Shown here one piece after another: positions 8,128 to 20,146 of a stretch of DNA of 64,000 nucleotides. Made by a program: the position numbers and the translations under genes. Source of the stretch: JBBREP01 sp963716525 (GTDB lineage Bacteria; Actinomycetota; Acidimicrobiia; IMCC26256; PALSA-610); NCBI GenBank assembly GCA_963716525.1, contig OY970315.1:1-64000 (forward strand). Reading direction: 5' to 3'. The number at the start of each line of letters is the position of its first letter. The first letter of the stretch is position 1. Below the pieces are notes generated by a model. The model worked only from the letters and a program-made list of their open reading frames with translations. It was not told the origin of the DNA and did no database searches.

Positions 8128-8199
8128 ATGGGCACGTATCAAGACGTTGTCACCGACCTCAAAAGAGCCAACGAAGTCGCCTCGCACCGCGAGTGCTGA
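8128..8199 (+). CDS. Short ORF, possible truncated rhodanese-type start
   Basis: ATG at 8128 follows a good ribosome site (GAGGAGG at 8118-8124) and encodes MGTYQDVVTDLKRANEVASH before a stop 23 codons on. The opening resembles the first helix of small rhodanese proteins, and the context (30 bp after the DUF2892 gene, just before insertion-sequence debris) would fit a gene whose body was lost when the debris arrived. It may also be nothing more than a chance ORF. Confidence 0.3.
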   Translation: MGTYQDVVTDLKRANEVASHREC

Positions 8200-8288
8200 C
8201 GTGTGGAGCGGCTTCGGCCAGCTTCTTCAAGCGGCGGTCTGCGGACCTGGGACTGCCGCGACTTCGGTTCACGGTGGCTGTGACGTGA

Positions 8289-8423
8289 TCATGCTGCCGC
8301 GGGTGCGGGTGTGAAGGCGAGTTCGTATTCGACGGGGGTGAGTTTGCCGAGGGCGCGTTGGCGGCGTCGTCGGTCGTGGGTGTGTTCGATCCAGGTGACG
8401 ATCGCGTAGTGGAGTTCGGCGTT
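8289..8423 (-). pseudogene. C-terminal tail of an IS3-family transposase (OrfB)
   Basis: About 44 codons read AELHYAIVTWIEHTHDRRRR then a QRALGKLTPVEYE stretch. This is the end of the IS3-family integrase-type transposase, where an Asn/Arg-rich segment is followed by LxxxSPxxYE. The upstream portion is replaced, at about 8416-8423, by the decayed DUF6933-pRiA4b sequence in the same orientation. It marks the junction of a rearrangement. Confidence 0.75.
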
Positions 8424-8899
8424 CGTCGAGTGGCGGCTCGCCCCAGTACTCATCCGGATCCGGAACCCCATAACGCCGACCCTCGATCTCGAACTCGTGC
8501 AGGTGGTAGTCCCACCATCCGAACGCCGCCTGGATCACGTCATGCACACGGTCGAGCGTGCTCGCACCGTCGATGAGCACACGCCGCCAGATCGACGGCT
8601 TGATCCCCACGAGCGTCACCTTCAATTGGAACACGCTTCCCCGCCTCGCCGGCGCAAGTGCAGGTGCGGCGGTCGGGTCAACACGATGCCCCGGAAATGC
8701 AATGACTCTCGCGGCGCTCAGGTCATTGCCGAACAACACCGTGGCGAACCAGTCACCCAGCACCGTGGTCGACTCAACATCGCCAACCGCGACCGGGCCC
8801 TTGACGCGGTCCCGCAACTTCTTGGTGCCCCGCACGATCAACACGACTCGATTCTCGCACTGCCTCTCGATCAAGCGGCGTCGAGAAAGCGACACAACG
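8416..8899 (-). pseudogene. Decayed second copy of the DUF6933-pRiA4b gene
   Basis: This stretch is near-identical to 440-1286 but lacks about 360 bp in the middle (positions 755-1118 of the first copy). It begins with the same VLIVRGTKKLRDRVK, jumps from the DUF6933 start (DWFATVLFGNDLSAARVIAF) to the pRiA4b domain and stops at GEPPLDERR, where an IS3 tail has been joined. At the other side homology continues into the last codons of the antitoxin gene. A hybrid frame of about 200 codons remains open across it, but the product would lack most of both domains. Confidence 0.8.
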
Positions 8900-8922
8900 G
8901 GACCGGCATATCGCGTGGCGGC

Positions 8923-9414
8923 TTACGCGGCGGACGAGCCACCGGATCGGCGGAGCCGTTCGAGCGCCGCGATTGCGGTGTCAAGGGCTTCCCGATCTGG
9001 GTTGACCGTTCGCGCCACTCCATCGCTGAGCAAGCGACGTGCGGTCTGAGACACCGACTCGTCCCGCTCGGCGGCGATCGCATCGAGCTGCTCGAAGAGT
9101 TCATTCGAGATCCGCAACGACAGATGCCGGCCGCCGTCACCCGAAACGCCGACACGTTCCAACTTCTGTCCCGTGGCCCCTTCGAGCCACTGCACTCCTC
9201 GCGGTTTACTCACCGGTCCCCTCCTCGCGCGTTCGATGGCCTCGGAAACGACGTACGCGATCGACACGACATGGGACCGGTTCGGCTCATCCGGCACTGT
9301 CCCGTCGACCAGGGCTCGCAGCGAACGGAAGATCTCGACGAGATCCGCTTTGGCGAGGTGACAACCACCTTCGGGGATCCATTCGAACTCGTCCGCTTCG
9401 GGCACGTCACACAT
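8923..9414 (-). CDS. Ribbon-helix-helix domain protein
   Basis: A 163-residue protein from ATG at 9414 (MCDVPEADEFEWIPEGGCHL). The middle part is an unrecognised helical domain (LVEIFRSLRALVDGTVPDE). The later part, SLRISNELFEQLDAIAAERD followed by SVSQTARRLLSDGV, is a clear ribbon-helix-helix DNA-binding motif. It lies on the same strand as the decayed cassette copy and starts where that copy's own antitoxin remnant ends, so it may have replaced it by recombination. No partner toxin gene is visible next to it. Confidence 0.65.
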   Translation of the reverse strand: MCDVPEADEFEWIPEGGCHLAKADLVEIFRSLRALVDGTVPDEPNRSHVVSIAYVVSEAIERARRGPVSKPRGVQWLEGATGQKLERVGVSGDGGRHLSLRISNELFEQLDAIAAERDESVSQTARRLLSDGVARTVNPDREALDTAIAALERLRRSGGSSAA

Positions 9415-9610
9415 TGTAACACGGCCCCGCGGCTGGCCGCCACGCCGCGACGGATGGCTCTGACGATCGGATCGAGTCGCTCTTTCTGCAAACATTGCGT
9501 CGCCCGTCGAGCATCGCCCGACGTTCCATTGGCCGCTGAACGCCGACGACCAGAACTTGTTACGGCCCCGGGCAATAGCAGACGTTGGCCGGCGCGGATC
9601 GCACGGCAGC

Positions 9611-10561
9611 TTACGGAGTTTCGACGATCGTCATGTTGCGCGACTGTCCGTTGCCCGCGGGGTGCGCCGGCGACCCGTCGCTGGGAATCGCGACTTCGCT
9701 GTCGGCGAGGAACTCGGCGGGCGACATGTCGGCCGGTGCTGCGTTGCCAACCTTCGGCGCCGCCTTCGCGTCGTCGTGCGTCGGGTCGGCGTCGTGGGCT
9801 TCTCGTCGTAGGAAGGTGCCGAGCTCGCCGATCGTGCTCATGAGCGGCGCCGGGAACACGACGGTCGTGTTCTTGTCGACGCCGATCTCGACGATTGTCT
9901 GCAAGTTGCGGAGCTGTAGGGCGATCGGGTGGGCCATCATCGTGTCCGAAGCGTCGCCGAGCGCGGAGGCCGCGAGCGCCTCGCCTTCGGCGGCGATGAT
10001 CTTGGCGCGCTTCTCGCGCTCTGCCTCGGCTTGGCGGGCCATGGCACGCTTCATGGTGTCGGGGAGTTGGATGTCCTTCAGCTCGACGAGCGTCACTATC
10101 ACGCCCCAGTCTTCGGTTTGCACGTCGAGGATCTGACGGATGTCGAGGTTGATGGCGTCGGTCTCGGCGAGGGTCTCGTCGAGGGTGTGCTGGCCGACAA
10201 CCTTTCGGAGTGTGGTCTGCGCGATCTGGTTGATCGCGGCGCCGACGTTTTCGATCGCGATGATTGCCTTCGTCGCGTCGACGACGCGGTAGTACGCGAC
10301 GGCCGAGACATCGACGCTCACGTTGTCGCGAGTGATGATGCCCTGCGATTCGATTGGCATCGTCACGATCCGCATCGATACGCGGTGCAGCGCGTCGATG
10401 AGCGGAACGATGCACGCGAGGCCGGGCTTCTTCACCGCCACGACCCGACCCAGGCGAAAGAGCACAGCCTCCTCGTACTGCTGCACGATCCGCAGCGACA
10501 TCGCAGCACCGGTCAGGAACAACACGACGACGACAATTCCAACGATCAACACGGCAGCCAT
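9611..10561 (-). CDS. Slipin / SPFH (Band 7) membrane protein
   Basis: A 316-residue protein from ATG at 10561. An N-terminal membrane helix (LIVGIVVVVLFLTGAAM) is followed by the SPFH domain: LRIVQQYEEAVLFRLGRV, GLACIVPLIDALHRVSMR, the VDVSAVAYYRVVDA strand pair, QTTLRKVVGQHTLDETL and EDWGVIVTLVELKDIQLP. A coiled-coil KRAMARQAEAEREKRAKII follows. The C-terminal 60 residues are low in order and charged. Slipins form membrane microdomain rings; many bacterial ones pair with an NfeD gene, but none is seen here. A start further upstream would only add non-family sequence. Confidence 0.9.
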   Translation of the reverse strand: MAAVLIVGIVVVVLFLTGAAMSLRIVQQYEEAVLFRLGRVVAVKKPGLACIVPLIDALHRVSMRIVTMPIESQGIITRDNVSVDVSAVAYYRVVDATKAIIAIENVGAAINQIAQTTLRKVVGQHTLDETLAETDAINLDIRQILDVQTEDWGVIVTLVELKDIQLPDTMKRAMARQAEAEREKRAKIIAAEGEALAASALGDASDTMMAHPIALQLRNLQTIVEIGVDKNTTVVFPAPLMSTIGELGTFLRREAHDADPTHDDAKAAPKVGNAAPADMSPAEFLADSEVAIPSDGSPAHPAGNGQSRNMTIVETP

Positions 10562-10869
10562 TCGGGGGCTCCTCTGCTCGGACTCACTTGGTACGGCGCT
10601 ACCAAGGTCCGGAGCAACGCTCCCCGACACCGCCCGATCGCCGCGGCGTCCGACACGGCCGGGTTCCTCACCGTGTCACTCACGACACTACCTCCCACGC
10701 CAACCGAATCGAACGCGGGCGCGCGCAGGTGTCGCGTCAAAGCAGCGTCGCTCCGGACCCTGGCCGCCAGATATTCACGAGACGCCAGGTTCGGAACGTG
10801 ACGATGGTGTATGCCGTGTCGCCCGCAGGGCTCGACGTCTCCTCGGTGAGAGGAGACCGTCGTGGCAGC
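10562..10869. other. Intergenic region upstream of slipin gene
   Basis: About 310 bases with no supported gene. It contains the slipin promoter region and leads into the IS256 tail. A plus-strand frame is open from 10804, but only its part after 10870 resembles a known protein. Confidence 0.5.
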
Positions 10870-11107
10870 TGGGAACGCTTCACGCCGTTCCTGCAGTTCG
10901 ACCCGGCGATCCGCAAGGTGATCTACACGACGAACGCGATCGGCAAACGCGATCGAGAGCCTGAACTACCAGCTCCGCAAGATCACCAAGACCAAAGGGC
11001 ACTTCCCGACCGACGACGCCGTCTTGAAGATCCTTCATATGGGTCTGCGCAACATCGGCAGCCGACGCGGCGGCGACCTCGGGACCGGCACCTGGGGCTT
11101 GACGTAA
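10870..11107 (+). pseudogene. C-terminal tail of an IS256-family transposase
   Basis: The sequence reads WERFTPFLQFDPAIRKVIYT then, after a one-base shift near 10945, NAIESLNYQLRKITKTKGHF and an end rich in LHMGLRNI. This is the conserved C-terminus of IS256/Mutator-type transposases, including the TTNAIESLN signature. The N-terminal three quarters with the DDE residues are missing, so it cannot be active. It lies among other element debris between the slipin and phosphoketolase genes. Confidence 0.8.
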
Positions 11108-11442
11108 GACAAACGTGGTCGGAACGATCGAAGCATTCGGGATCGAACGGGACGCCTCGGTGACGGGCAGGCACTCATCGTCGTTTCTGAGCTTGTCTGT
11201 GGTCAGCGTGCACCGATGCTGTGGGGCGCAGGCGTCATCGAGGTTTGATCGCCCGCTCACGAGAACTACCGTGCGGACGTTGGCCGACAACGGCCGTCGG
11301 CAAAGCAGAGGCACCCCAGACCCTGGCGCCCCGAAGACTTACGCGGCACGGCACCGCGAAGGCGAGAGCGCGGATAGGGATCGGTGGCAGCTGGTGATCG
11401 CATTCGGCGAGCCGGGCGTCGCGCGAAGCACCTCAGGGTGTT
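11108..11442. other. Non-coding or unrecognised stretch
   Basis: About 335 bases between two gene remnants. No frame shows recognisable protein similarity, and no repeat or hairpin stands out. It is probably decayed sequence. Confidence 0.4.
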
Positions 11443-11697
11443 GCTGACGGCGCTGCGGGCTTGTACGACCGGATCGTGCATCGCGTGTTCGCGTCGGGGT
11501 TGTCGCTGGCAAGTGTCTTGAGCGCAGAGCCACTCAGCGATCAGGCACGCGCCAGGCTGACCGACGCGCTCAGTGAGCTGGACTCTGCGTTGGCCGAGAT
11601 TCGCTCCGCCGCGCTCGCAGCCCTGTCGCCTCGATCGGCTCCCGATCGTCGGTACCGGCTCGTCGAGTACGAAACGGGCGTACCACCACGCTGTTGA
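11443..11697 (+). pseudogene. Fragment of a GAF-type sensor histidine kinase (dimerisation region)
   Basis: About 84 codons without a good start: YDRIVHRVFASGLSLASVLS is followed by LTDALSELDSALAEIRSAAL. It resembles the dimerisation/phosphoacceptor helices of DevS/DosS-type kinases (RVFATGLxL and a later ELDxxIxxIR helix). However, the usual phosphoacceptor His position is not preceded by a family-like segment, and the ATPase domain is absent. A remnant of a hypoxia- or redox-type sensor is the best reading; confidence is limited by its length. Confidence 0.35.
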
Positions 11698-12002
11698 CGA
11701 AGCTCCCATCAGCAGCGCTGCTCGACGGCCACTCGCGGGTCGGGCCTTCGGAGCGACTCGCGTCTCGGCCCTGCACATAGTGACTCGCCCGTTTCGGAGT
11801 CCGGGTGAGGACCAGATCGCAGCCTGTCGACAATCCGGTGCGATCACCGTCCGGCCCGCGGCGACCGGATCGCTGTCGGACGCGGCGGCTGTGCTCGCCG
11901 GCTCCGCCGGAACCACCCTCACACCCGCCGGTACGCGAACACGACGACCCTCGAACCGCGCGGGTGTTTCCTGAGTTCGCCCACGAAGAAGGACTGTCAC
12001 CG
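11698..12002. other. Leader region of the phosphoketolase operon
   Basis: About 300 bases without a recognised gene. The phosphoketolase frame is open back to 11805, but that part is not family-like. A GAAGGAC ribosome site lies near 11987, just before ATG at 12003. Confidence 0.4.
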
Positions 12003-14361
12003 ATGAAGCGCGGCGCACCTCTCTCCCTGTACCTGCTTCACAGCATGGACGCGTACTGGCGTGCCGCGAACTATCTGTCGGTCGGTCAGCTCTATCTCTA
12101 CGACAACCCGCTGCTGAAGCGGCCGCTACAACTGTCGGACGTCAAGCCGCTGGTCGTGGGTCATTGGGGCACGACTCCGGGCCAGAACTTCATCTATGTC
12201 CACTTGAACCGGGTCATCAAGCAGTACGACCTCGACATGTTCTACATCGCTGGTCCCGGTCATGGTGGCGCCGCGCTCGTGGGAAATACCTACCTCGAGG
12301 GCACGTACAGCGAGATCTACCCCGATGTCAGTCAGGATGAGGCCGGGCTCAAGAAGCTCTTTACCCAGTTCTCGTTCCCAGGCGGGATCTCCAGCCACGT
12401 CGCGCCGACGACGCCGGGGTCGATCCACGAAGGTGGCGAGCTCGGTTACTCACTCAGCCACGCGTTCGGAGCCGCGTTCGACAACCCATCGCTGATCGTC
12501 GCGTGCGTGGTCGGTGACGGCGAAGCCGAGACCGGTCCGTTGGCGACGTCGTGGCAGTCGAACAAGTTCCTCAACCCGATCTCCGACGGAGCGGTACTGC
12601 CGATCCTGCACCTCAACGGCTACAAGATCAGCAACCCGACCGTGCTGGACCGGCTCGAGGCAGAGGAGCTCGAGCAGTTTTTCCGTGGGTGTGGGTGGGA
12701 GCCGCACTTCGTGGAGGGACACGAGCCGGAAACGATGCATCAACGCATGGCCGGCGCGCTCGATGACGCCATCGCGACGATTCGCAACATTCAGGCCAAG
12801 GCCCGTAACGGCGCCGGCGTCGCTCGGCCGCACTGGCCGATGATCGTCTTGAAATCGCCGAAAGGTTGGACGGGCCCGAAAGTCGTCGACGGTCTGCAGA
12901 TCGAAGGCACATTCCGATCCCACCAGGTTCCGCTCTTGGTGGATGCCGAGCATCCCGATCACCTCGCCCAGCTCGAGAGCTGGATGCGCAGCTACAAGCC
13001 CGAGCAACTCTTCGACGACGACGGCCGGCTCCTCGCAGACTTGGCCGCGCTGGCCCCAGTCGGCGACCGGCGCATGGGCGCCAATCCCCACGCCAACGGT
13101 GGCCTCTTGCTGCGGGAGCTGCGCATGCCTGACTTCCGCGTGCATGCCGTGATGGTGCCCTCGCCTGGCGCCGTCATGGCTCAAGACACCCTCGTGCTGG
13201 GCCCGTTTCTGCGCGACGCGGTCACCATGAACGCGCAAGAGCAGAACTTTCGGGTCTTCGGCCCCGACGAGACCCTCTCGAATCTCTTGGGCGCGGTCTT
13301 CGAAGCGACGAGTCGTCAGTGGGACGCGCGCACGAGGGCGAACGATGAGTTTCTCGCGCCCGCCGGGCGAGTGCTCGATTCGATGCTCAGCGAGCACCAA
13401 TGCGAAGGCTGGCTGGAGGGCTACCTGCTCACCGGGCGGCACGGGCTGTTCAACTGCTACGAAGCGTTCATCCACATCGTCGACTCGATGTTCAACCAGC
13501 ACGCGAAGTGGCTCAAAGTCACGAAAGAATTGCCGTGGCGGCGCCCGATCGCCTCGTTGAACTACCTCCTCGCCTCGCACGTGTGGCAGCAGGACCACAA
13601 CGGCTTCACGCACCAGGACCCCGGCTTCCTCGATCACGTCGTCAACAAGAAGGCCGGCATCGTCCGCGTCTACCTCCCGCCCGACGCCAACTGTCTGTTG
13701 AGTGTCGTCGACCACTGCCTGCGCAGCCGCGACTACGTGAACGTCGTCGTCGCAGGGAAGCACGCGCTCCCCCAATGGCTGACGATGGAAGAAGCGGTCG
13801 TGCACTGCACCGAAGGCATCGGTATCTGGCAATGGGCCAGCAACGACCAAGTGGGCGAACCCGATGTCGTCATGGCCTGCTGCGGAGACACTCCGACTCT
13901 GGAGCTGTTGGCCGCGGTCTCGATCCTTCGCGAACATCTTCCCGATCTGAAGATCCGGGTCGTGAACGTCGTCGATCTCATGAAGCTGGAACCCGACACC
14001 GAACATCCGCACGGGCTCAGCGACGAGGATTACGACGCGCTCTTCACGACGGACAAGCACATCATCTTCGCGTTCCACGGCTACCCATGGTTGATCCACC
14101 GGCTTGCGTACCGCCGCACCAACCGGAACCTGCACGTCCGCGGCTACAACGAAGAGGGCACCATCACAACCCCGTTCGACATGAGAGTGCAGAACCGTCT
14201 CGATCGATTTCACCTGGTGCAAGACGTGATCGACCGGCTCCCGCACCTGGGTTCGCGGGGCGACTACCTGAAACAGACCATTCACGACAAGCTCGTCGCG
14301 CACAAGCAATACATCGACACGCACGGCCAAGACATGCCCGAGATCCGCAACTGGAAGTGGG

Positions 14362-14378
<17 letters not shown>
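12003..14378 (+). CDS. xfp: Xylulose-5-phosphate/fructose-6-phosphate phosphoketolase
   Basis: A 791-residue protein, the normal length for the family. It splits xylulose 5-phosphate or fructose 6-phosphate with phosphate into acetyl phosphate plus a triose or tetrose phosphate, using thiamine diphosphate. Visible signatures are HSMDAYWRAANYLSVGQLYL at the start, IAGPGHGGAALVGNTYLEGT, SFPGGISSHVAPTTPGS, and the ThDP/Mg motif GDGEAETG at residues 171-178. The central KSPKGWTGP and C-terminal VCKHALPQW-like segments are also present. The first ten residues are shorter than usual before HSMDAYW. The downstream ATPase gene starts inside its 3' end, so the two form an operon. No acetate kinase gene is in view. 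Confidence 0.95.
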
Positions 14379-16854
<2,476 letters not shown>

Positions 16855-16857
16855 CAT

Positions 16858-16873
16858 GTGACCATTTGGTCAC
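16858..16873. promoter_or_regulatory. Candidate ArsR-type operator
   Basis: GTGACCATTTGGTCAC is an inverted repeat with 7 of 8 positions paired. It lies 14 bp before the ArsR-family gene start at 16887, where autoregulators of this family bind. Confidence 0.6.
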
Positions 16874-16886
16874 CTATTATGCGGAC

Positions 16887-17207
16887 GTGAACGACGAGGA
16901 CCTCGTCTTCAAGGCACTCGCAGACCCGACTCGACGGTTCTTGCTCGACACGCTCTTCGCGCGCGACGGGCGCACGCTCACCGAACTCGAGTCGGAGCTC
17001 GACATGACGCGCTTCGGCGTCATGAAGCACCTGCGAGTGCTCGAAGACGCCGGACTCGTGGTCACCCGGCGGTCGGGCCGCGAGAAGCTCCATTACCTCA
17101 ACGCCGTGCCGATCCGGCTGATCCACGACCGGTGGATCGACAAGTACACCGAGCGCCACGTCGCCGCATTGACGGATCTCAAGAACACGCTGGAGGAAGC
17201 ACAATGA
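16887..17207 (+). CDS. ArsR-family transcriptional regulator
   Basis: A 106-residue winged helix-turn-helix protein from GTG at 16887 (NDEDLVFKALADPTRRFLLD). The recognition region is LTELESELDMTRFGVMKHLR followed by LEDAGLVVTRRSGREKLHYL. No metal-binding Cys/His cluster is evident, so it belongs to the non-metal branch usually paired with an SRPBCC/AHSA1 gene. Indeed its TGA overlaps the ATG of such a gene by four bases. The start was placed at the GTG after the palindrome; a start at 16851 would put the operator inside the gene. Confidence 0.88.
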   Translation: MNDEDLVFKALADPTRRFLLDTLFARDGRTLTELESELDMTRFGVMKHLRVLEDAGLVVTRRSGREKLHYLNAVPIRLIHDRWIDKYTERHVAALTDLKNTLEEAQ

Positions 17208-17701
17208 CAGTCGGCACCAAAACCACCATGACGGTGCACCGGATCTACATCAACGCGCCGGTGCAGAAGGTGTGGGACGCGATCACCGATCCCGCGTGGA
17301 ACGGCAACTACGGCTACCACGCTCCGAGCAACTACGACTTGCGGCCCGGCGGCATGTACGCAGTGCCGTCGACGACGGAGATGCAGGCACACGGCGCGCC
17401 GGAAGTGCTCATCGACGGCGAAGTTCTCGAGTGCGAGCCGCCCACGCGGCTCGTGCAGACGTGGCGCGCGTTCTTCACGCCCGAGACTGCCGCCGAAGGG
17501 TTCACGCGCCTCACCTGGGAGCTCGAGGAGGAGCAGCCCGGCATGACACGACTGACTGTGACGCACGACGTCACCGACGCGCCGAATGTCGCCGCCGCGA
17601 CCACCAACGATGCCAAGCTGCACGAAGGCGGCGGTGGTTGGGCGTGGATTCTGAGCGACCTCAAGTCGTTCCTGGAGACCGGGCAGCCAACCTCGAAGTG
17701 A
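17204..17701 (+). CDS. SRPBCC (AHSA1/START-type) domain protein
   Basis: A 165-residue single-domain protein. It begins VHRIYINAPVQKVWDAITDP (the SRPBCC opening), then LRPGGMYAVPS, VLECEPPTRLVQTWRAFF and RLTWELEEEQPGMTRLTVTH, and ends with the long helix GGWAWILSDLKSFLETG. The fold makes a deep hydrophobic cavity for a small ligand. Partners of this type are co-transcribed with an ArsR regulator, as here through an ATGA overlap, but their ligands are mostly unknown. A second ArsR/SRPBCC pair lies at 20.1-21.0 kb on the other strand. Confidence 0.88.
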   Translation: MTVGTKTTMTVHRIYINAPVQKVWDAITDPAWNGNYGYHAPSNYDLRPGGMYAVPSTTEMQAHGAPEVLIDGEVLECEPPTRLVQTWRAFFTPETAAEGFTRLTWELEEEQPGMTRLTVTHDVTDAPNVAAATTNDAKLHEGGGGWAWILSDLKSFLETGQPTSK

Positions 17702-17747
17702 CATGGCACGGCCGAACCGGCGTCGCTGATGGATCACGAATCCTGCA

Positions 17748-18644
17748 GTGACGCCGGTTCGCCGCGGCGGCGGGGCCTTCGATGACATCGGCCGGCGCGG
17801 ATCCACCACTAGGTTCGCCGCCGTGGCGCGACCGCACACCTCCGGTGGCATTCTCGCCGGCGCCGTCGGTCCGCGCGAGCGGCTGGCAACCGCGTATCCG
17901 ATCGTCGATGCCCGCGCCGGGATGCGCGTCGCGCATCGCGGGAGTCGATTCTCGGGCACGGTGAAGTCCGTCCGGTCCAACGAGGTTGCGATTGTCGGAA
18001 ACACCGGGCTCGTCCGGCACTTCCCACTCGAGCCCGGCGCGTTCGTGGTCGACGGCGCGCCCGTCACGCTGCGGCGGCCCCCGCCGACCACGAGCGCGGC
18101 CGCACGACGGACCGCTTCGGGGTCGGTCGCCGTGCCCGGTGGCCGAGCCCGAGTCGCTCGCGCCGCGCGCATCGTGGTGGAAGGCGTCCACGATGCCGAG
18201 CTCCTCGAAAAGGTGTGGGGCGACGACCTCCGGGTCGAAGGCATCGTCGTCGAGCGCCTCGACGGTCTCGATCACATCGAGACGTTCCTCACCGCTTTCG
18301 CGCCGGGGCCCTCGCGCCGCCTCGGCGTGCTCGTCGACCATCTCGTCGACGGCACCAAAGAGGCGCGCGTTGCCCAGCGTTGGTCGGGCCCCTACGTGCT
18401 GTTCACCGGCACCCCATACGTCGACGTGTGGATGGCGGTCCGGCCGCGAGTGCTCGGACTCGAACGCTGGCCCGAGATCCCGAAGGGTCAGCCGTTCAAG
18501 GAGGGCGTGTGCGCCGCGCTCGGCTACGACGACCCGCGCCACTTCTGGAACGATCTGCTGGCGGCGGTCGAGAGCTACAAGGACCTCGAGGCCAGCGTCG
18601 TCGGTGCGGTCGAGCAACTGATCGACTTCGTCACGGCCGGCTAG
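17748..18644 (+). CDS. DUF3097 family protein
   Basis: A 298-residue protein from GTG at 17748, the usual size for this actinobacterial family. Recognisable parts are GTVKSVRSNEVAIVGNTGLV with RHFPLEPGAF, then the Toprim-like core RIVVEGVHDAELLEKVWGDD, VVERLDGLDHIETFLTAF, RRLGVLVDHLVDGTKEARVA, and a final helical part. The EGVxDAE and DHLVDG motifs resemble a Toprim fold, which hints at nucleic acid handling, but no function has been shown to my knowledge. It stands alone, 46 bp after the SRPBCC gene. Confidence 0.85.
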   Translation: MTPVRRGGGAFDDIGRRGSTTRFAAVARPHTSGGILAGAVGPRERLATAYPIVDARAGMRVAHRGSRFSGTVKSVRSNEVAIVGNTGLVRHFPLEPGAFVVDGAPVTLRRPPPTTSAAARRTASGSVAVPGGRARVARAARIVVEGVHDAELLEKVWGDDLRVEGIVVERLDGLDHIETFLTAFAPGPSRRLGVLVDHLVDGTKEARVAQRWSGPYVLFTGTPYVDVWMAVRPRVLGLERWPEIPKGQPFKEGVCAALGYDDPRHFWNDLLAAVESYKDLEASVVGAVEQLIDFVTAG

Positions 18645-18812
18645 ACGCCGGGTCGCGCGAACGCGCCGTTCCCGAATGGTCGCCTGCCTGGCATGCTCGA
18701 CCCAGCAGATGAACTCGTTCCGGGCGAGAGGCGTGATGTCGTTCCAGGCATCGAGCGCCCGTCTACTTCGGCCTCTAGGATTTCCGCACGGGAGCCGCCG
18801 GAGGGAGGTGCC

Positions 18813-20090
18813 GTGCACAACGTCCCAACGGTCCGTATCGATCGGTCCCTGCGCCGGAGCCTCTCGATGTTCGGGGAGGATCGGCTCGGCTGGCTCGATC
18901 GCGCGGCCGCGCTCGGCCCCCTTTCCGGTCTCCAGTTCGGGCCGGCCACGGTCTTCGTCGTCACCGACATTGCGCTCACGCGTGCAGTCCTTGTCACGGA
19001 TCGTTGTTGGACACGTCCGCCCTCGCAACGCGTTCCCGTGTCGATCGCGGTAGGAGAGAACCTGTTCTCGGCATCCGATCGCAGGTGGAGGCAGGTCCAA
19101 CCGACGATTGCGCCCGCGCTTCGGCGGCGTGCGCTCGCCGCGCCGCTCGCGGGCCTCGACGAACTCATCGCCTCGCATATCGACACCATTCCGATCGGCA
19201 AGGAAGCCGAACTCGGCGCCGCAATGGCGCGTCTCGCGTTCGTCGCCGCGGCGTGGGTCATGCTCGGCGATCGGCTCGACCCGACCAAGGCCGACGAACT
19301 CGTCGAGCACCAGCGGCATGTCGTCGACTGGGTCGGGAACCGCCTCGGCGCCTTGAGCAGCGCCATCCCGGTTTCGTTGGGACAGTCCACGCAGCGGATG
19401 CGCCGTCACCGTCGCGTCCTCGAGGACTACGTCGATGACGCACTCAGACGCGCGACTGGTACGGGCCACGAGCAACCGATCTCGGCTGCGATACGCAACG
19501 CGACGGCTCCCCGCGCGATCAGGAGCCCGGGCGCAGCGAGCGCATCTTCTGGGGCTGCTCCTCGCCGGCAACGAGACCACCGCGGGCAGCACTCTGTTGG
19601 ATGCTCGTGCACGGGGCGGCCCACCCCGACGAATGGCGCCGGCTGCCGACCGAGCCCGATCGAGCTCGCGGCTTTGTCTCCGAGACCCTGCGGCTGAGCC
19701 CGCCGGCGTGGGGCGTCACGCGCACGCCGGCCCGGCGGCCGGCCCGCCTGACCGCCGGCGGGGTCTCGGTCCGTGTGCGCCGACCCGGCGTCGTCACCCT
19801 GTATCTGCGCGGCATGCATCGATCGGCGACGTACTGGCCCGATCCGCTTCGTTTCGATCCGGGCCGCCATGCAGATCCCGACGCGGCCCGGAGCCTGATC
19901 CCGTTCGCGCTGGGTCCCCGCGGCTGCGTCGGCCAGCACCTCGCGCTCGAAGAGCTCGAGATGGCTGCTCGATCCCTTGCCGGCCGCGGCGATGTCGCCA
20001 CGAGCGCCGTCAAGGAAGACGCGAGCTTCGCGCTCCGCCGCACGCGGGTCACTGCGTGGCTGCTTCATCGCGCGCAACCCGGCAGCAACC
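18813..20090 (+). CDS. Cytochrome P450 (broken by two frame shifts)
   Basis: From GTG at 18813 the protein reads NVPTVRIDRSLRRSLSMFGE and runs through PTIAPALRRRALAAPLAGLD, a substrate-recognition part and helix G. The frame is lost between about 19470 and 19540; the I-helix oxygen-binding motif LLLAGNETTAGS is in a second frame. After another shift near 19600 the third frame holds the K-helix ExxR (SETLRL), the meander and the heme loop PFALGPRGCVG with the Cys ligand. The 3' end after about 20090 is unclear. All signature parts remain, so base errors are as likely as a true pseudogene. It is only distantly like the two intact P450s in this window. Confidence 0.7.
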
Positions 20091-20146
20091 ATCGAAGCTC
20101 GCGTTCCAACGGATTGAGGGGGTGCTGCCGGGCGGTCCGCAGCAGT

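Noticed and set aside
8269..8895. A functional 208-residue protein from the second DUF6933-pRiA4b copy
   Set aside because: Most of DUF6933 and the last third of pRiA4b are missing, and the end of the frame is read out of frame through an IS3 tail.
12450..14330. A 626-codon open frame on the minus strand inside the phosphoketolase gene
   Set aside because: It is antisense to a strongly conserved enzyme and its product is rich in Arg, Val, Asp and His without family-like segments; such long shadows are expected at this GC content.
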